Positions 7,259 through 16,410 of a DNA stretch of 58,159 nucleotides are shown piece by piece. Position numbers and translations under genes: made by a program. Source of the stretch: a bacterium (GTDB lineage Bacteria > Actinomycetota > Acidimicrobiia > Spongiisociales > Spongiisociaceae). A model generated the notes under the pieces. The model saw nothing but the letters and a program-made list of their open reading frames with translations. It did no database searches and was not told where the DNA came from. The DNA lies in the NCBI GenBank assembly GCA_028821235.1, contig JAPPGV010000079.1:1-58159 (forward strand). The letters run 5' to 3'. Position 1 is the stretch's first letter. Each line of letters begins with the position of its first letter.

Positions 7259-9328
7259 GTGTTGCAGATCCTGGATCCGGCGGGGAAGCTGGTCGGCGAG
7301 CCGCCCGATCTGGACGGCAAGGACCTCTTGGAGATGTACCGGTTCATGGCGCTGGGACGGCGCTTCGACCGGCGGGCCATGAGGTTGCAGCGCCAGGGCC
7401 GTCTCGGCACCTTCCCGCCGGGAGAGGGACAGGAGGCTGCCCAGGTGGGTTCGGCCTACGCGCTCGAACCTGACGACTGGGTCTACCCCAGCTACCGGGA
7501 ACACGCCACCCAACTGGTCAGAGGGATGCCGTGGTCGGTCATGCTGTCGTACTACCGGGGCCTTCCCAACCGTGACTGGGATGTGCACCGGTACCGCATG
7601 AACATCCACACGATCCCGATCGCCACCCAACTGCCCCACGCTGTCGGGCATGCCCACGCCGCCCGCCTGGCCGGGGAGAACCTGATCACGATGGTCTACT
7701 TCGGCGACGGGGCCACCTCCGAGAGCGACTTCCACTCCGCGATGAACTTCGCAGGGGTCTGGAAGGCGCCGACCGTGTTCCTGTGCTCCAACAACGGCTG
7801 GGCGATCTCGATGCCGACCCGGCGCCAGACCGCCGCTACCGATCTGGCCGACAAGGCGATCGGTTACGGAATGCCCGGCGTCAAGGTCGACGGGATGGAC
7901 GTGCTGGCCGTCTACTCGGCCACCAAGGAGGCCGTGGACCGGGCCCGCCGCGGGGAGGGACCCACCCTCATCGAGGCCATCACGTACCGGTTCGGCCCTC
8001 ATGCCACCGCCGACGACCCGAGCCTGTACCGGAGCGAGAGCGAGGTGGAGGCCTGGCGGGTCCGTGACCCGCTCGACCGCATGCGCCGCTACCTCGACAG
8101 CCTGGACCTGTGGTCGGACGATATCGACGAGCAGGTGACGGACGAGGCGAGCGAGATGGACCTGGCCCTGGCGGAGATAGAAGGGCGGGAGCCGCCACCC
8201 CGGGAGGAAGCGGTGCGGCACGTCTACGCCAAAGTGCCCGAGGCGCTGTCCCACCAGTACGAGACGGCTCTGAGACGTGAGGACTCCGGCCCTTCCCGGC
8301 TGGAACCAGACGAGCGGTGGCGGATAGGGCACGATCCCGTGCTCGAGGGCGCCACCGCCCACTGGAACATGGCGGAGGCGATCAACGCCGCTATGGCGGA
8401 GGTCATGGACCGCCATCCGGAGGCCATCATCATGGGCGAGGACGTGGGCCGGACCGGAGGCGTGTTCCGCATCACCGCCGGCCTCCTGGACCGATTCGGC
8501 GCCGGCCGGGTCATCGACTCCCCGTTGTGCGAGACCGGCATCGCCGGGACAGCGGTGGGAATGGCCATCGGCGGGGCGCGTCCTCTGGTCGAGATCCAGT
8601 TCGACGGGTTTGTCTACCCGGCCTTCGACCAGATCGTCAGCCACATGGCCCGGTTCCGTTTCCGCACCAGGAGCAACGTTTCGCTCCCCATCGTGGTGCG
8701 CTGGCCCAACGGCGGCGGTATCGCTCCCCACGAGTTCCACGGCGACAGCCCGGAGGCCTACTTCGTCCACACTCCGGGCCTGACGGTGGTGGTCCCGTCC
8801 ACGGCCGTGGACGCCAAGGGCCTGCTGGCCGCGGCGGCGGAGAGTCCGGATCCGGTGCTCTTCCTTGAGCCCAAGGTGCTGTACCGGGCCGGACGCGAGG
8901 ACGTCCCCACCGGCTACTACACCCTCCCGATCGGGCGGGCGCGGATCCGCAGAGCCGGCGACGACGTGACGGTGGTCACCTACGGGGGAATGGTCCGCGT
9001 GGCGATGTCCGCCGCCGGCCAGTTGGAACGCGAGGGGGTGTCGTGCGAGGTGATCGACCTGCGCACCCTGAAGCCCTGGGACCGCGACACCGTGCTCGAC
9101 TCGGTGGCCAGGACCGGGCGCCTCGTACTGGTTCAGGAGCCTCCCCGAACCGCTGGAATGGCCGCCGAGGTGGCGGCCACGGTGGCGGAGGAGGCTCTGT
9201 ACGATCTCGAGGCCCCGATAGCGCGGGTGGCCGGCTTCGATGCCCCCTGGCCCCAGTTCGGGGTGGAGGCGCACGCCATCATCACCCCGCGACGGGTGGT
9301 CTCGGCCGTGCGGGAGACCCTCGGCTAG
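7259..9328 (+). CDS. 2-oxoacid dehydrogenase E1, alpha and beta subunits fused
   Basis: A ~690-residue protein in which an E1-alpha domain (residues ~15-345) is joined to an E1-beta domain (~355-689). The alpha part has the thiamine-diphosphate motif GDG (149-151) followed by NN (178-179), with SESDFHSAMNFAGVW between them. The beta part has MGEDVGRTGGVFR, the LCETGIAGTAVGMA block and HGDSPEAYFVHTPGLTVV. These enzymes decarboxylate pyruvate or branched-chain 2-oxoacids and pass the acyl group to lipoyl-E2. Subunits are usually encoded separately; here one polypeptide carries both. No E2, E3 or lipoylation gene is near, so the partner must be elsewhere. GTG 7259 is preferred over ATG 7229 because of the ribosome site. 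Confidence 0.85.
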   Translation: MLQILDPAGKLVGEPPDLDGKDLLEMYRFMALGRRFDRRAMRLQRQGRLGTFPPGEGQEAAQVGSAYALEPDDWVYPSYREHATQLVRGMPWSVMLSYYRGLPNRDWDVHRYRMNIHTIPIATQLPHAVGHAHAARLAGENLITMVYFGDGATSESDFHSAMNFAGVWKAPTVFLCSNNGWAISMPTRRQTAATDLADKAIGYGMPGVKVDGMDVLAVYSATKEAVDRARRGEGPTLIEAITYRFGPHATADDPSLYRSESEVEAWRVRDPLDRMRRYLDSLDLWSDDIDEQVTDEASEMDLALAEIEGREPPPREEAVRHVYAKVPEALSHQYETALRREDSGPSRLEPDERWRIGHDPVLEGATAHWNMAEAINAAMAEVMDRHPEAIIMGEDVGRTGGVFRITAGLLDRFGAGRVIDSPLCETGIAGTAVGMAIGGARPLVEIQFDGFVYPAFDQIVSHMARFRFRTRSNVSLPIVVRWPNGGGIAPHEFHGDSPEAYFVHTPGLTVVVPSTAVDAKGLLAAAAESPDPVLFLEPKVLYRAGREDVPTGYYTLPIGRARIRRAGDDVTVVTYGGMVRVAMSAAGQLEREGVSCEVIDLRTLKPWDRDTVLDSVARTGRLVLVQEPPRTAGMAAEVAATVAEEALYDLEAPIARVAGFDAPWPQFGVEAHAIITPRRVVSAVRETLG

Positions 9329-9375
9329 CCGGGTGCGGCTCGGCCTCCGGGTCGGGCGGCGCCCACGTCAGGTGT

Positions 9376-10068
9376 CTATGCCGGGCGCCCCGCCTTGAGG
9401 AATCTCGAACCGAGCATGATGAACCAGATCACCCACGGGAAGTAGCAGGCGCGTCCGATCGCGATCATGGCCTCGCTCGGGGTGGTGTAACCGATGATCA
9501 GCGCTGCAACGGAGATGGCGGACACCACGGCGATCACCAGTGCGGCCGTCCTGTGGAGGCCGCTACGTTCCCTGGCCGCCAGGCTCAGGCTGAAGGCCAG
9601 CAGGCCCAGCGATACGGCAACACCGGATACCAACGTGATGCCCAGCCCGGTCCGGTAGGTCGGTATGGCGGCTGCTAGAGCCTCCGCTGACGACACCCTG
9701 GTCTGCGCGAGCAGGTGGTCGAGCCCGGTGGCGAGTATCCATCCGACACCGCCCACGGTTGCGCTCAGCAGACCGAACCTCGTTCCGGCGGCGGCGTAAT
9801 CAGGCCCCGTGGTCACCCGGCTCACTCCGGACAACCCGTAGAGCAGGAGGAGCAGGCCGAGCGGTACGAAGAGCGCGGACAGATGCGCCAGGAAGGGATT
9901 CGCGGCCAGCGCGGTAATCCTGCCGACGGAGTCCATCGAATCCGCCGGCTCGACGAGCAGCCCGCCCGGCTCGACCAGGAAGAAGACCAGGGCCATGGCC
10001 GGCCCCACCATGAGCGCCCAGGCCTCCAGCCTGTGGATCGCATCGGTTCTCATGGAATCGGTTCTCAT
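9376..10068 (-). CDS. multi-pass membrane protein (DUF4386-like)
   Basis: A 230-residue protein with about six predicted membrane segments (for example residues 15-35, 65-85, 105-120, 145-165, 175-195, 205-225), resembling small DUF4386-like membrane proteins of unknown function. A similar protein is encoded at 57308-58006. The N-terminus contains a 15-base tandem duplication (MRTDS-MRTDA), giving two in-frame ATGs at 10068 and 10053; GGGGTG just upstream favours the first. It faces the E1 gene convergently (about 47 bases between stops). Confidence 0.7.
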   Translation of the reverse strand: MRTDSMRTDAIHRLEAWALMVGPAMALVFFLVEPGGLLVEPADSMDSVGRITALAANPFLAHLSALFVPLGLLLLLYGLSGVSRVTTGPDYAAAGTRFGLLSATVGGVGWILATGLDHLLAQTRVSSAEALAAAIPTYRTGLGITLVSGVAVSLGLLAFSLSLAARERSGLHRTAALVIAVVSAISVAALIIGYTTPSEAMIAIGRACYFPWVIWFIMLGSRFLKAGRPA

Positions 10069-10309
10069 GGTTCACCCCTTTCCCCCGAACGCACTGAAGG
10101 AGAACCCCTCTCGTGCGCCGGATGGTAGCGGCCACCCGTCTCGCCCTCCGGGGTTTCGGGGCCGGCGAGCCGCGGCGGAGGGAGCACACGGGCCGGCTCC
10201 TGGCTTTCGGACCAACCTGCAAACCCCACATGGTTGGGAACGACGAGTAGGTGCCCGACCGTTGCCCACCGAACGGCCCTTCACCCTTAGCTAGCGGTCA
10301 GAGGCGACC

Positions 10310-10550
10310 CCACCCTCCCCAGAACGCGAAAATCGCGGGCGCCCGCCTCCGGCCCAGGGCCCTCCCCCGCCACCACCTGTCCTGCCTGGAGCGTGGTCGG
10401 CCATGCCCGGCCGGCTGCCGGGCGATCGGCCTTCGCTCCTCGAAGCTCGTCTGACCCCTTGGCCGGCAAACCGATCGGTCGGTAGCTGTTCACCGGCGTA
10501 GGTGACTAGCGTCAAGCAAGGTATACCGGGGTTGTGACAGATCCGGGCCA
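10310..10550 (+). repeat. intergenic repeat element, copy 1 (diverged)
   Basis: This stretch shares an ordered series of short blocks with 13021-13245 and 19910-20135: CGCGAAAAT, CCCTCCCCCGCCACCACC, GAGCGTGGTCGGCCATGCCCGG, TTCGCTCC, CCGATCGGT, and near the end GGTATACC...TTGTGACAG. It is the least conserved of the three plus-oriented copies. It lies in a 590-base gap between two minus-strand genes in which I see no other feature. The orientation given is arbitrary, matching the other copies. Confidence 0.6.
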
Positions 10551-10657
10551 TCCCGGGGAGAACGCGAGAAATCGGGTCAGGACCGGTGGGCAATGGCGTC
10601 CAAGGATCTCCTCGTCACCCGTTACCCGACTAGCCGGATCCGGCGGCCGCGCCCGGG

Positions 10658-11413
10658 TCAGGCCAACTCTGCGGTCGTGAACACCACGTGGAACGGCACG
10701 CAGTAGATCACCAGGGTCACCTGCTCGGGTATCACGTAGTCAGCCGGCACCTCATAGTTCTGCGAACCGATATTCCCCTTGAGGGGGCCCAGATCCACGT
10801 AGCCGGCCTCCCGGAGATGGTCACGACCCGCCAATCCATGGACCGGAGTCAGGAGGACGTGGAGTTGGGGACCGTTGGTCACCTCGATGTCCTCGAGACG
10901 GATGATCCTCGATCCGTCCTCGAGCTCGTACAGGACGACCTGGCCGGATCCCTTGTGGAACGAGTCGGCATCCACCAGGTTCCCCGAGAGCAAGGCCACC
11001 GGGCCGGTGGGCGCGGGCGGCAGGGTCGTGGTCGGCTCGGGCGGCAGGGTCGTGGGCGGCTCGTCAGCTGTCGCCGCCGTGGTCGCCGGCGCATCGCCAT
11101 CCGGAGCCGCGGTCGTAGCCGTCGAGGTGGTGCTCGCCACCGCTGGCGTCGTTGTCGTGGGCATCTCGGGCATGTCTTCGTCGGCCGGTGTATCTGTCGA
11201 TGCGGCATCGAGCATGATCGCCTCGACCTCCTCGGCGGTCATGTCGTCTGGGACGACCGCCATGGCGGCGAGGGGGAAGGGTTCGTCCACCACCCGGTCG
11301 ATGAAGAGCGGCGATCCTAGCCACCAGGCCAGGCCGATTGCCGGTAGGGCGACGATGACCGCCGCCACCTGGATGGAACGTCGCTTGTAGAACGGAGTGC
11401 GGTTGCTGCTCAA
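10658..11413 (-). CDS. membrane-anchored DM13-domain protein
   Basis: A ~251-residue protein with a basic N-terminus, one membrane segment (VAAVIVALPAIGLAWWLG), an extended Thr/Pro/Ala-rich linker (residues ~80-150, with TTTLPP repeats), and a C-terminal DM13 domain (LLSGNLVDADSFHKGSG to CVPFHVVFTTAEL). DM13 domains are extracellular and have been proposed to bind haem or take part in electron transfer through a conserved cysteine; here one Cys lies in VIYCVPFHV. TTG 11413 is preferred because GGGGAGG precedes it by five bases; ATG 11440 is an alternative. It is divergent from the LOG-like gene. Confidence 0.75.
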   Translation of the reverse strand: MSSNRTPFYKRRSIQVAAVIVALPAIGLAWWLGSPLFIDRVVDEPFPLAAMAVVPDDMTAEEVEAIMLDAASTDTPADEDMPEMPTTTTPAVASTTSTATTAAPDGDAPATTAATADEPPTTLPPEPTTTLPPAPTGPVALLSGNLVDADSFHKGSGQVVLYELEDGSRIIRLEDIEVTNGPQLHVLLTPVHGLAGRDHLREAGYVDLGPLKGNIGSQNYEVPADYVIPEQVTLVIYCVPFHVVFTTAELA

Positions 11414-11517
11414 GCCGGCCTCCCCTGTTTGCCTCTCCATAGATGACAACGCCGGGCCCGCTCAGTTTGTTCCCCCAACGAGGATCGCCATCGGAGGTGC
11501 TGTACCCTGACCCTCCT

Positions 11518-12069
11518 ATGGGAGACAGGATTGTCGCAGTCTACGGCTCCTCGCGGGCTCTCCCCGGTGACGGTGTCTACGAGGAGGGAGTCGAGCTGGG
11601 CCGCCGGCTGGTAGAGGCCGGGTTCGGGGTCACCAACGGCGGCTACTCGGGGCTGATGGAGGCTGTGTCGAAGGGCGCGGCGATCGCGGGCGGACGGGTC
11701 GTCGGCGTGACCGCCCCGGTGCTCTTCCCGCACCGGCCGGGCGGGAACGGGTTCCTGACCGAGGAGATACAGGCCGCCGGGCTGCTCGACCGGATCAGGA
11801 CCATGTCCGAGCTTGCCAGCGCCTACATCGTGATGCCGGGAAGTATCGGAACCCTCACCGAGTTGATGATCGCTTGGAACGACGCCTACCTGGCCGCCGC
11901 GCGCAGTGCAGAACCGATGCCGATCCTCGCCTTCGGGAGCGCCTGGAGCGAGATCGTCGATCGGCTGACCGGAGAGCTACGGACCACCGGCGGCCTGGTC
12001 ACCATGGTGGACAGCCCCGCCGAGGCGGTCGAGGCGCTGCGGCGCCGGCTCGGAGACGGCGCGCCATAG
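11518..12069 (+). CDS. LOG/TIGR00725-like Rossmann protein
   Basis: A 183-residue protein of the lysine-decarboxylase-like (LOG/SLOG) superfamily. It has the N-terminal strand VAVYGSS, the turn GYSGLMEAVSKGA near residue 45, and MPGSIGTLTELMIAW near 105, which corresponds to the PGGxGTxxE catalytic motif with the second glycine replaced by serine. LOG enzymes remove ribose 5-phosphate from cytokinin nucleotides; bacterial relatives act on other nucleotides. The altered motif makes the exact activity uncertain. ATG 11518 has no ribosome site, but TACCCT (11503-11508) lies at the distance expected for a leaderless -10. Confidence 0.75.
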   Translation: MGDRIVAVYGSSRALPGDGVYEEGVELGRRLVEAGFGVTNGGYSGLMEAVSKGAAIAGGRVVGVTAPVLFPHRPGGNGFLTEEIQAAGLLDRIRTMSELASAYIVMPGSIGTLTELMIAWNDAYLAAARSAEPMPILAFGSAWSEIVDRLTGELRTTGGLVTMVDSPAEAVEALRRRLGDGAP

Positions 12070-12107
12070 CTCTCGACCGTGCAGAGACGGTCGGTGGCCC
12101 CGATAAG

Positions 12108-13019
12108 ATGACGCATACCTCGATGAACCCGACCTGCTCCCCGGTACCTGCCCTAATGAGGGATTCTCCTGTCGAACAGGCAGCCGGTGGCGTGGTGTGG
12201 CGCGAGGGACCGGGAGGGATCGAGGTTCTCCTGGTCCACCGGCCAGGATACGACGACTGGACGTTTCCCAAGGGCAAGCTGGAGTCCGGCGAGTGCCTGG
12301 TGGAGTGCGCCAGGCGTGAGGTTCAGGAAGAGACCGGAGTGCGCCCCCTGATCGGGCGCTACCTAGGTCACATCTCCTACACCAAGCAGGAGAGCCTCCG
12401 GAAGGCGGTTCACTACTGGGCGATGCAGGCCGGTGAGGTCGACTTCGTACCCTCCTCCGAGGTGGACCGGGTCCGGTGGGTCCACGAAGCATCGCTGGCC
12501 GATCACATGTCGTACCCCACCGAGCGCAGTCTGGGCGAGGGCCTGACGGACGGCTGGCGGGACCCGGCCGACCGTATCCTGCTGGTCCGCCATGCCGATG
12601 CCGGCAAGCGAGACCGGGGGCCGCGCCCCGACAGCGCCCGGCCTCTCTCGGAACGGGGCCGCGCCGAGGCGACCGGCCTGATCCAAGGACTGGAGGGATT
12701 CCCGATCGACGCCGTACTCACCAGCTATGCGGCGCGTTGCCGCCAGACGGTCACTCCGGTGGCCACCGCCCGCAAGCGCGTCCCCCAACTGGCGATCGAA
12801 CTCTGGGAGGAGTCCGGGCCCGCCGAGGTAGTCGAGCTGCTGGGCAACCGGCCTGAGGGGACCAGCCTGCTCTGCTCGCACCGCCCGATCGTGGGAACGA
12901 TCCTGCGGGCGCTCATGGGCGCGGACCAGGCTCTCGTCCTCGAGAAGGGCTCGACCTGGGTATTGGACTTCGCGAACGGTGAGTTGGTCAGCGCCAACTA
13001 CCTGTCCCCACGCCGCTAG
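12108..13019 (+). CDS. Nudix hydrolase fused to histidine phosphatase (MutT1-like)
   Basis: A ~303-residue two-domain protein. Residues ~22-150 are a Nudix domain with a complete Nudix box (GKLESGECLVECARREVQEE, then TG). Residues ~160-303 are a histidine phosphatase domain with LVRHADAGKR (RHG-type motif) and a second histidine in CSHRPIVG. This architecture is that of mycobacterial MutT1, which sanitises 8-oxo-dGTP and cleaves dinucleoside polyphosphates. Candidate starts are ATG 12108, 12123 and 12156. TAAGAT overlaps the first ATG and could be the -10 of a leaderless message starting at 12123. It follows the LOG-like gene by about 40 bases. Confidence 0.85.
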   Translation: MTHTSMNPTCSPVPALMRDSPVEQAAGGVVWREGPGGIEVLLVHRPGYDDWTFPKGKLESGECLVECARREVQEETGVRPLIGRYLGHISYTKQESLRKAVHYWAMQAGEVDFVPSSEVDRVRWVHEASLADHMSYPTERSLGEGLTDGWRDPADRILLVRHADAGKRDRGPRPDSARPLSERGRAEATGLIQGLEGFPIDAVLTSYAARCRQTVTPVATARKRVPQLAIELWEESGPAEVVELLGNRPEGTSLLCSHRPIVGTILRALMGADQALVLEKGSTWVLDFANGELVSANYLSPRR

Positions 13020-13020
13020 A

Positions 13021-13245
13021 CCGGAACTCGCGAAAACCGGGCGCTCCGCACCGGGCCCCTCCCCCGCCACCACCCATCCTGTTCGAGCGTGGTCGGCCAT
13101 GCCCGGCTGGTTGCCGGGTGTCGGCTGTTCGCTCCATAAGCCTCGTATGTTCCCTCAGGCCGGCCATTCCGATCGGTCTCACCTTATCGGCCGGTATTGG
13201 TGCTTGGCGATAGACACCATACATCAGGGGTGTGACACACTCTGC
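13021..13245 (+). repeat. intergenic repeat element, copy 2
   Basis: About 220 bases that match 19910-20135 at roughly three of four positions by eye. Shared blocks include CGCGAAAA, GCTCCGCACCGGGCC, CTCCCCCGCCACCACCCATC, GAGCGTGGTCGGCC, TTCGCTCCATAAGCC, TTCCGATCGGT, TCGGCCGGTAT, GGTGCTTGGCG, and CAGGGGTGTGACA at the end. It occupies the whole gap between the MutT1-like gene and the DUF3179 gene. No convincing protein frame runs through it. Confidence 0.75.
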
Positions 13246-13338
13246 CCGCCCACTCCCGGGCAAGACCCGCCCGGCCTCCTGGCAGGACGATCGCCCGGGG
13301 TTGTCACCGTGCTGGGTCGGTTAGCCTGGCAGGGGAAT

Positions 13339-14796
13339 ATGCTGGGCCATCGGATGGGTACTGGTCACTCGGCTGGGAAGGCATCGGCACGCCTGCCGAC
13401 ACTTCGCACGAGCCGCATCGCGTGGCTCGGAGTCCTGGTTGCAGGGTCGCTGCTGGTTGCGGGGTGCGGGGCCGCCGACAATGGACCCGGCGTTCCGGCC
13501 GAACCGCCGGCCACCACGGCCGAACCTGCCGCAATCGAGGGTTCTGATACCGCCCCGGCGTCCACAGAGCCGACTACCGCGACTGGCGCGGCGGAGGCTC
13601 CCGCGCCCTCCACATCCGCGGCACCGGAGCGTGAGGAAACGGAGCAGGAGGTTACGGAGCAGGAGATAACGGACCTGGTAGAGGTGGATCCGGAGACCGG
13701 AACCGACCCGAAGCAGGGTCTGGACCCGGTGGTGGCGTACGCCACCGAGCCGTGGCCCACCGACTGGGCCAACCGCACCATCGACCTGTCGGAGCTGCTG
13801 CTGGGGATCGGCATGATCGATCCTCGGGATGCCATCCCACCCATCGATGACCCAGTCTTCGAGTCCCTCGATGAGGCCGGCGAATGGCTCGACAACCGGG
13901 CGCCGGGGATGCTGGTCTCAATCGGCGGCGAGTCGCGCTTCTACGCGCTCAGCATCCTCCACCGACATGAGATCGTGAACGACCGGATCGGGGGCATCCC
14001 GGTCGCGGTCACCTACTGCCCGCTATGCAACACCGCGCTGGCCTTCGACCGCCGGGTGGACGGGGAGGAGCTTCGCTTCGGGGTGTCGGGACTCCTGCGC
14101 AACTCCGACCTGGTCATGTGGGACGACGGGACCGTCTCGCTGTGGCAGCAGATCACCGGCGAAGCGATCGTGGGCGCCGCGGCGGGCACGGTCCTCACCC
14201 ACATCCCGAGCGCCATCGTGTCGTTCGGGGACTTCGCCGCCGCCTATCCGGACGGACAGTCCCTGTCCCGGGACACTGGATTCGGCATACCGTACGGTTT
14301 CAATCCCTACGAGGGATACTCGAGCCGGGCGGCGCCCTATCCCTTCTTCACCGGAGAGGTCGACCCCCGCTATGGAGCCTTGGAACGGGTGGTGGGGGTG
14401 ACCATCGGCGGCGCCGCCACGGCCTATCCATTCCCACTGATCGCTGAGGTCGGGGCGGTCAATGACTCCGTAGGAGGGGTTCCGGTAACGGTGTTCTGGG
14501 GTGGCGACACCGCCGATGCGCTCGACAGCGGGGTGGTGCGCGAGGGTCGGGCGATCGGGACGGGCATCGCCTACCTGCGCCAGGTGGATGGGCGCCCGCT
14601 GACATTCGTCAAGGAAGGCGAGGTGTTCCGGGACCAGGAAACCTCGTCGACATGGACCCTGCTGGGCGAGGCGGTCAGCGGACCTCTGGCAGGAACCCGG
14701 CTGGAGATCGCCGTCCACCGGAACGACTTCTGGTTCGCGTGGGGAGCCTTCTTCCCGGGAGGGGACGTCTACGAAGGATCACCGGGTGCGGGCTAG
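13339..14796 (+). CDS. DUF3179-domain lipoprotein
   Basis: A 485-residue secreted lipoprotein. A basic N-terminus is followed by a hydrophobic stretch ending in the lipobox LVAGC (Cys near residue 43), then a ~70-residue low-complexity Ala/Thr/Pro/Glu linker, then the DUF3179 domain with its hallmark VTYCPLCNTALAFDR (two conserved Cys), the LLRNSDLVMWD block and the later YPFPLIAEVGAVND block. The function of DUF3179 is unknown; members are exported proteins of bacteria and archaea. The frame is open far upstream through the repeat, but ATG 13339 with AGGGGA just before it gives the only start compatible with a signal peptide near the N-terminus. Confidence 0.8.
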   Translation: MLGHRMGTGHSAGKASARLPTLRTSRIAWLGVLVAGSLLVAGCGAADNGPGVPAEPPATTAEPAAIEGSDTAPASTEPTTATGAAEAPAPSTSAAPEREETEQEVTEQEITDLVEVDPETGTDPKQGLDPVVAYATEPWPTDWANRTIDLSELLLGIGMIDPRDAIPPIDDPVFESLDEAGEWLDNRAPGMLVSIGGESRFYALSILHRHEIVNDRIGGIPVAVTYCPLCNTALAFDRRVDGEELRFGVSGLLRNSDLVMWDDGTVSLWQQITGEAIVGAAAGTVLTHIPSAIVSFGDFAAAYPDGQSLSRDTGFGIPYGFNPYEGYSSRAAPYPFFTGEVDPRYGALERVVGVTIGGAATAYPFPLIAEVGAVNDSVGGVPVTVFWGGDTADALDSGVVREGRAIGTGIAYLRQVDGRPLTFVKEGEVFRDQETSSTWTLLGEAVSGPLAGTRLEIAVHRNDFWFAWGAFFPGGDVYEGSPGAG

Positions 14797-14821
14797 GTCC
14801 TGAAGTCACCCATATGGTGTC

Positions 14822-14841
14822 GGCGCCGAGGGCGCGGCGCC
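14822..14841. terminator. GC-rich hairpin between convergent genes
   Basis: GGCGCC-GAGGGCGC-GGCGCC can form a six-base-pair stem in the 85-base gap between the stops of the DUF3179 gene and the sigma factor gene. There is no U-run on either strand, so a termination role is only suggested by position. Confidence 0.3.
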
Positions 14842-14881
14842 GAGGGAGGAACGCCGGAGGTGACGGTTAGGTGAGTGGTGG

Positions 14882-16015
14882 CTATATGAGGTCCTGCTCG
14901 CGGATCCCGAACGACGGGTGGCGGAGCCGGCAGAGGGCCAGCTTCTCCAGCTGACGGATCCGTTCCCTGGTGAGGTTGAACTCCTCCCCGATCTCCTCCA
15001 GCGTCCTGGGCACGCCGTCCAGGAACCCGTACCTGAGCGAGAGTATCCGGCCCTCCCGGTAAGGAAGCCGGTCGATCGAGCGGCGCAGGCAGTCGGACAC
15101 GTCCAGCTCCACGGTGACCTGCACCGGATCATCGGCATCCTGGTCCTCGATGAAGTCACCGAGCTGGGCGCCGTCCTCTCCGACCGGCTTCTCGAGCGAG
15201 GCGGCATCCGAGACGCTCAGGGCCAACTCCACCTTGTCGAGGGTGACGCCGGCCTCCTCGGCGATCTCGGCCGGCTTCGGATCGCGACCCAACTCCGCCT
15301 TGAGGCTGGCCTGCGCAGCCCGGACCGCCGCCAGCGTATCGTGGAGGTGGACGGGGATGCGCACCGTACGGGACTTGTCTGCGATGGCACGGGTGATCGC
15401 CTGGCGGATCCACCAGGTGGCATAGGTTGAGAACTTGAATCCCTTGCGCCAGTCGAACTTCTCGACTGCCCGGATCAGACCCAGGTTGCCCTCCTGGATC
15501 AGATCGAGGAAGTCGATCCCGGAGGTGTTGGCATACCTCCGGGCGTTGGCGACCACCAGCCGGAGGTTGGCGGTGAGGAACTCGTCCTTGGCCCGGCGAC
15601 CGCGGTCCCGCTTGCGCTTGAGCCTGAGCCGATCCTTCTGGAGCTTCTTCCGGTCGTCCCTGAGCCTGCTCCAGGACTTCTCGAGCTTGTGCCGCTCCTC
15701 CTCCGGAAGCTTCATCTCCCGGTTACGGAGCCGGCGCTCCCTGGCCCTTAGCCTGTCCTCCCTCTCGTCGAGATCACCGTCCTCCAGCGCTGCGCCGGCC
15801 TTCAGCCCCTCCTCGATGGCCTGGGCCAGCTCGACCTCCTTCTCGGCGTTGAGCAACTCGTACTCGCCTATGGCGGCCAGGTACTGGCTCACGAGGTCGG
15901 TTGTGAGCCGACCCTTCTCGTCGGTCAGCTTGTTGCTGTTTCTGTCCCGCTCCCGCTTGGCTACCGAGCCTGCGGGTGCCACCGGTTTCTGCCGGGTCGG
16001 GTTTGCGACAGCCAT
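14882..16015 (-). CDS. RNA polymerase sigma-70 family factor (RpoD/SigA-like)
   Basis: A 377-residue sigma factor. Region 1.2 is at [18 protein letters not shown] (residue ~40), region 2 at [36 protein letters not shown] and [16 protein letters not shown], region 3 after TVRIPVHL, and region 4 at [21 protein letters not shown]. It lacks the long acidic region 1.1. Between regions 1.2 and 2 lies a highly charged Arg/Glu/Lys segment of roughly 65 residues (about 75-140), longer than the short linker of most actinobacterial SigA proteins. Whether it is the primary factor or a group 2 factor cannot be decided here. ATG 16015 is chosen over 16033 because GGAGGG precedes it by six bases. Confidence 0.85.
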   Translation of the reverse strand: MAVANPTRQKPVAPAGSVAKRERDRNSNKLTDEKGRLTTDLVSQYLAAIGEYELLNAEKEVELAQAIEEGLKAGAALEDGDLDEREDRLRARERRLRNREMKLPEEERHKLEKSWSRLRDDRKKLQKDRLRLKRKRDRGRRAKDEFLTANLRLVVANARRYANTSGIDFLDLIQEGNLGLIRAVEKFDWRKGFKFSTYATWWIRQAITRAIADKSRTVRIPVHLHDTLAAVRAAQASLKAELGRDPKPAEIAEEAGVTLDKVELALSVSDAASLEKPVGEDGAQLGDFIEDQDADDPVQVTVELDVSDCLRRSIDRLPYREGRILSLRYGFLDGVPRTLEEIGEEFNLTRERIRQLEKLALCRLRHPSFGIREQDLI

Positions 16016-16067
16016 GCGGTTCCCTCCACTCATCGCCCGCCGGCCGTTCCGGCGATTAACTCCTTGC

Positions 16068-16097
16068 GGTAAGACCGGCCCCGGGGCCGGTCTTACC
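16068..16097 (-). promoter_or_regulatory. perfect 30-base palindrome upstream of the sigma factor gene
   Basis: Bases 16068-16097 form a perfect inverted repeat without a loop: GGTAAGACCGGCCCC followed directly by its reverse complement. It lies about 53 bases upstream of the sigma factor start. It could be an operator for a dimeric regulator or, as RNA, a leader hairpin. The rest of the 395-base gap between the sigma gene and the YyaL-like gene shows no gene that I can support. Confidence 0.5.
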
Positions 16098-16410
16098 GAG
16101 ACTACTCAACTCCTGCCTGCCGCGTGTCCAGCGCGTGAAGCCGACCCCCGCCGGTCCCTCAACACCGAACACGTTCATGCTACGCGCACCGGCGAGGTAA
16201 CGAGGACGCTGGTCGGTCGGGCTCTCGCGGCAAACGATGCCCGTACGCCGACATACTCCACAACGCCTTTCCGGCCGCGTTTCTTCCGCCTTTTCGATTA
16301 GCGATGCCTTTTCAACGCCCGGAGCCGCCCCGGACGGCAAGCACACGCACCTACGTAACATGGTGCTGACGACCCCAGGGGGATTTCATGCGCCGACACC
16401 GTGACCTGCC

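Noticed and set aside
6857-9274. 805-codon open frame antisense to the fused E1 gene
   Set aside because: It is a shadow frame in GC-rich DNA, rich in His/Gly/Arg, without family motifs, while the opposite strand codes for a clear E1 protein.
12988-13263. Minus-strand frame through repeat copy 2 as a gene (also 19861-20067 and 10291-10593)
   Set aside because: The three frames share a Gly-run and GRPRSNRMGG-like stretch only because the DNA is repeated. Starts and ends differ and there are no consistent ribosome sites.
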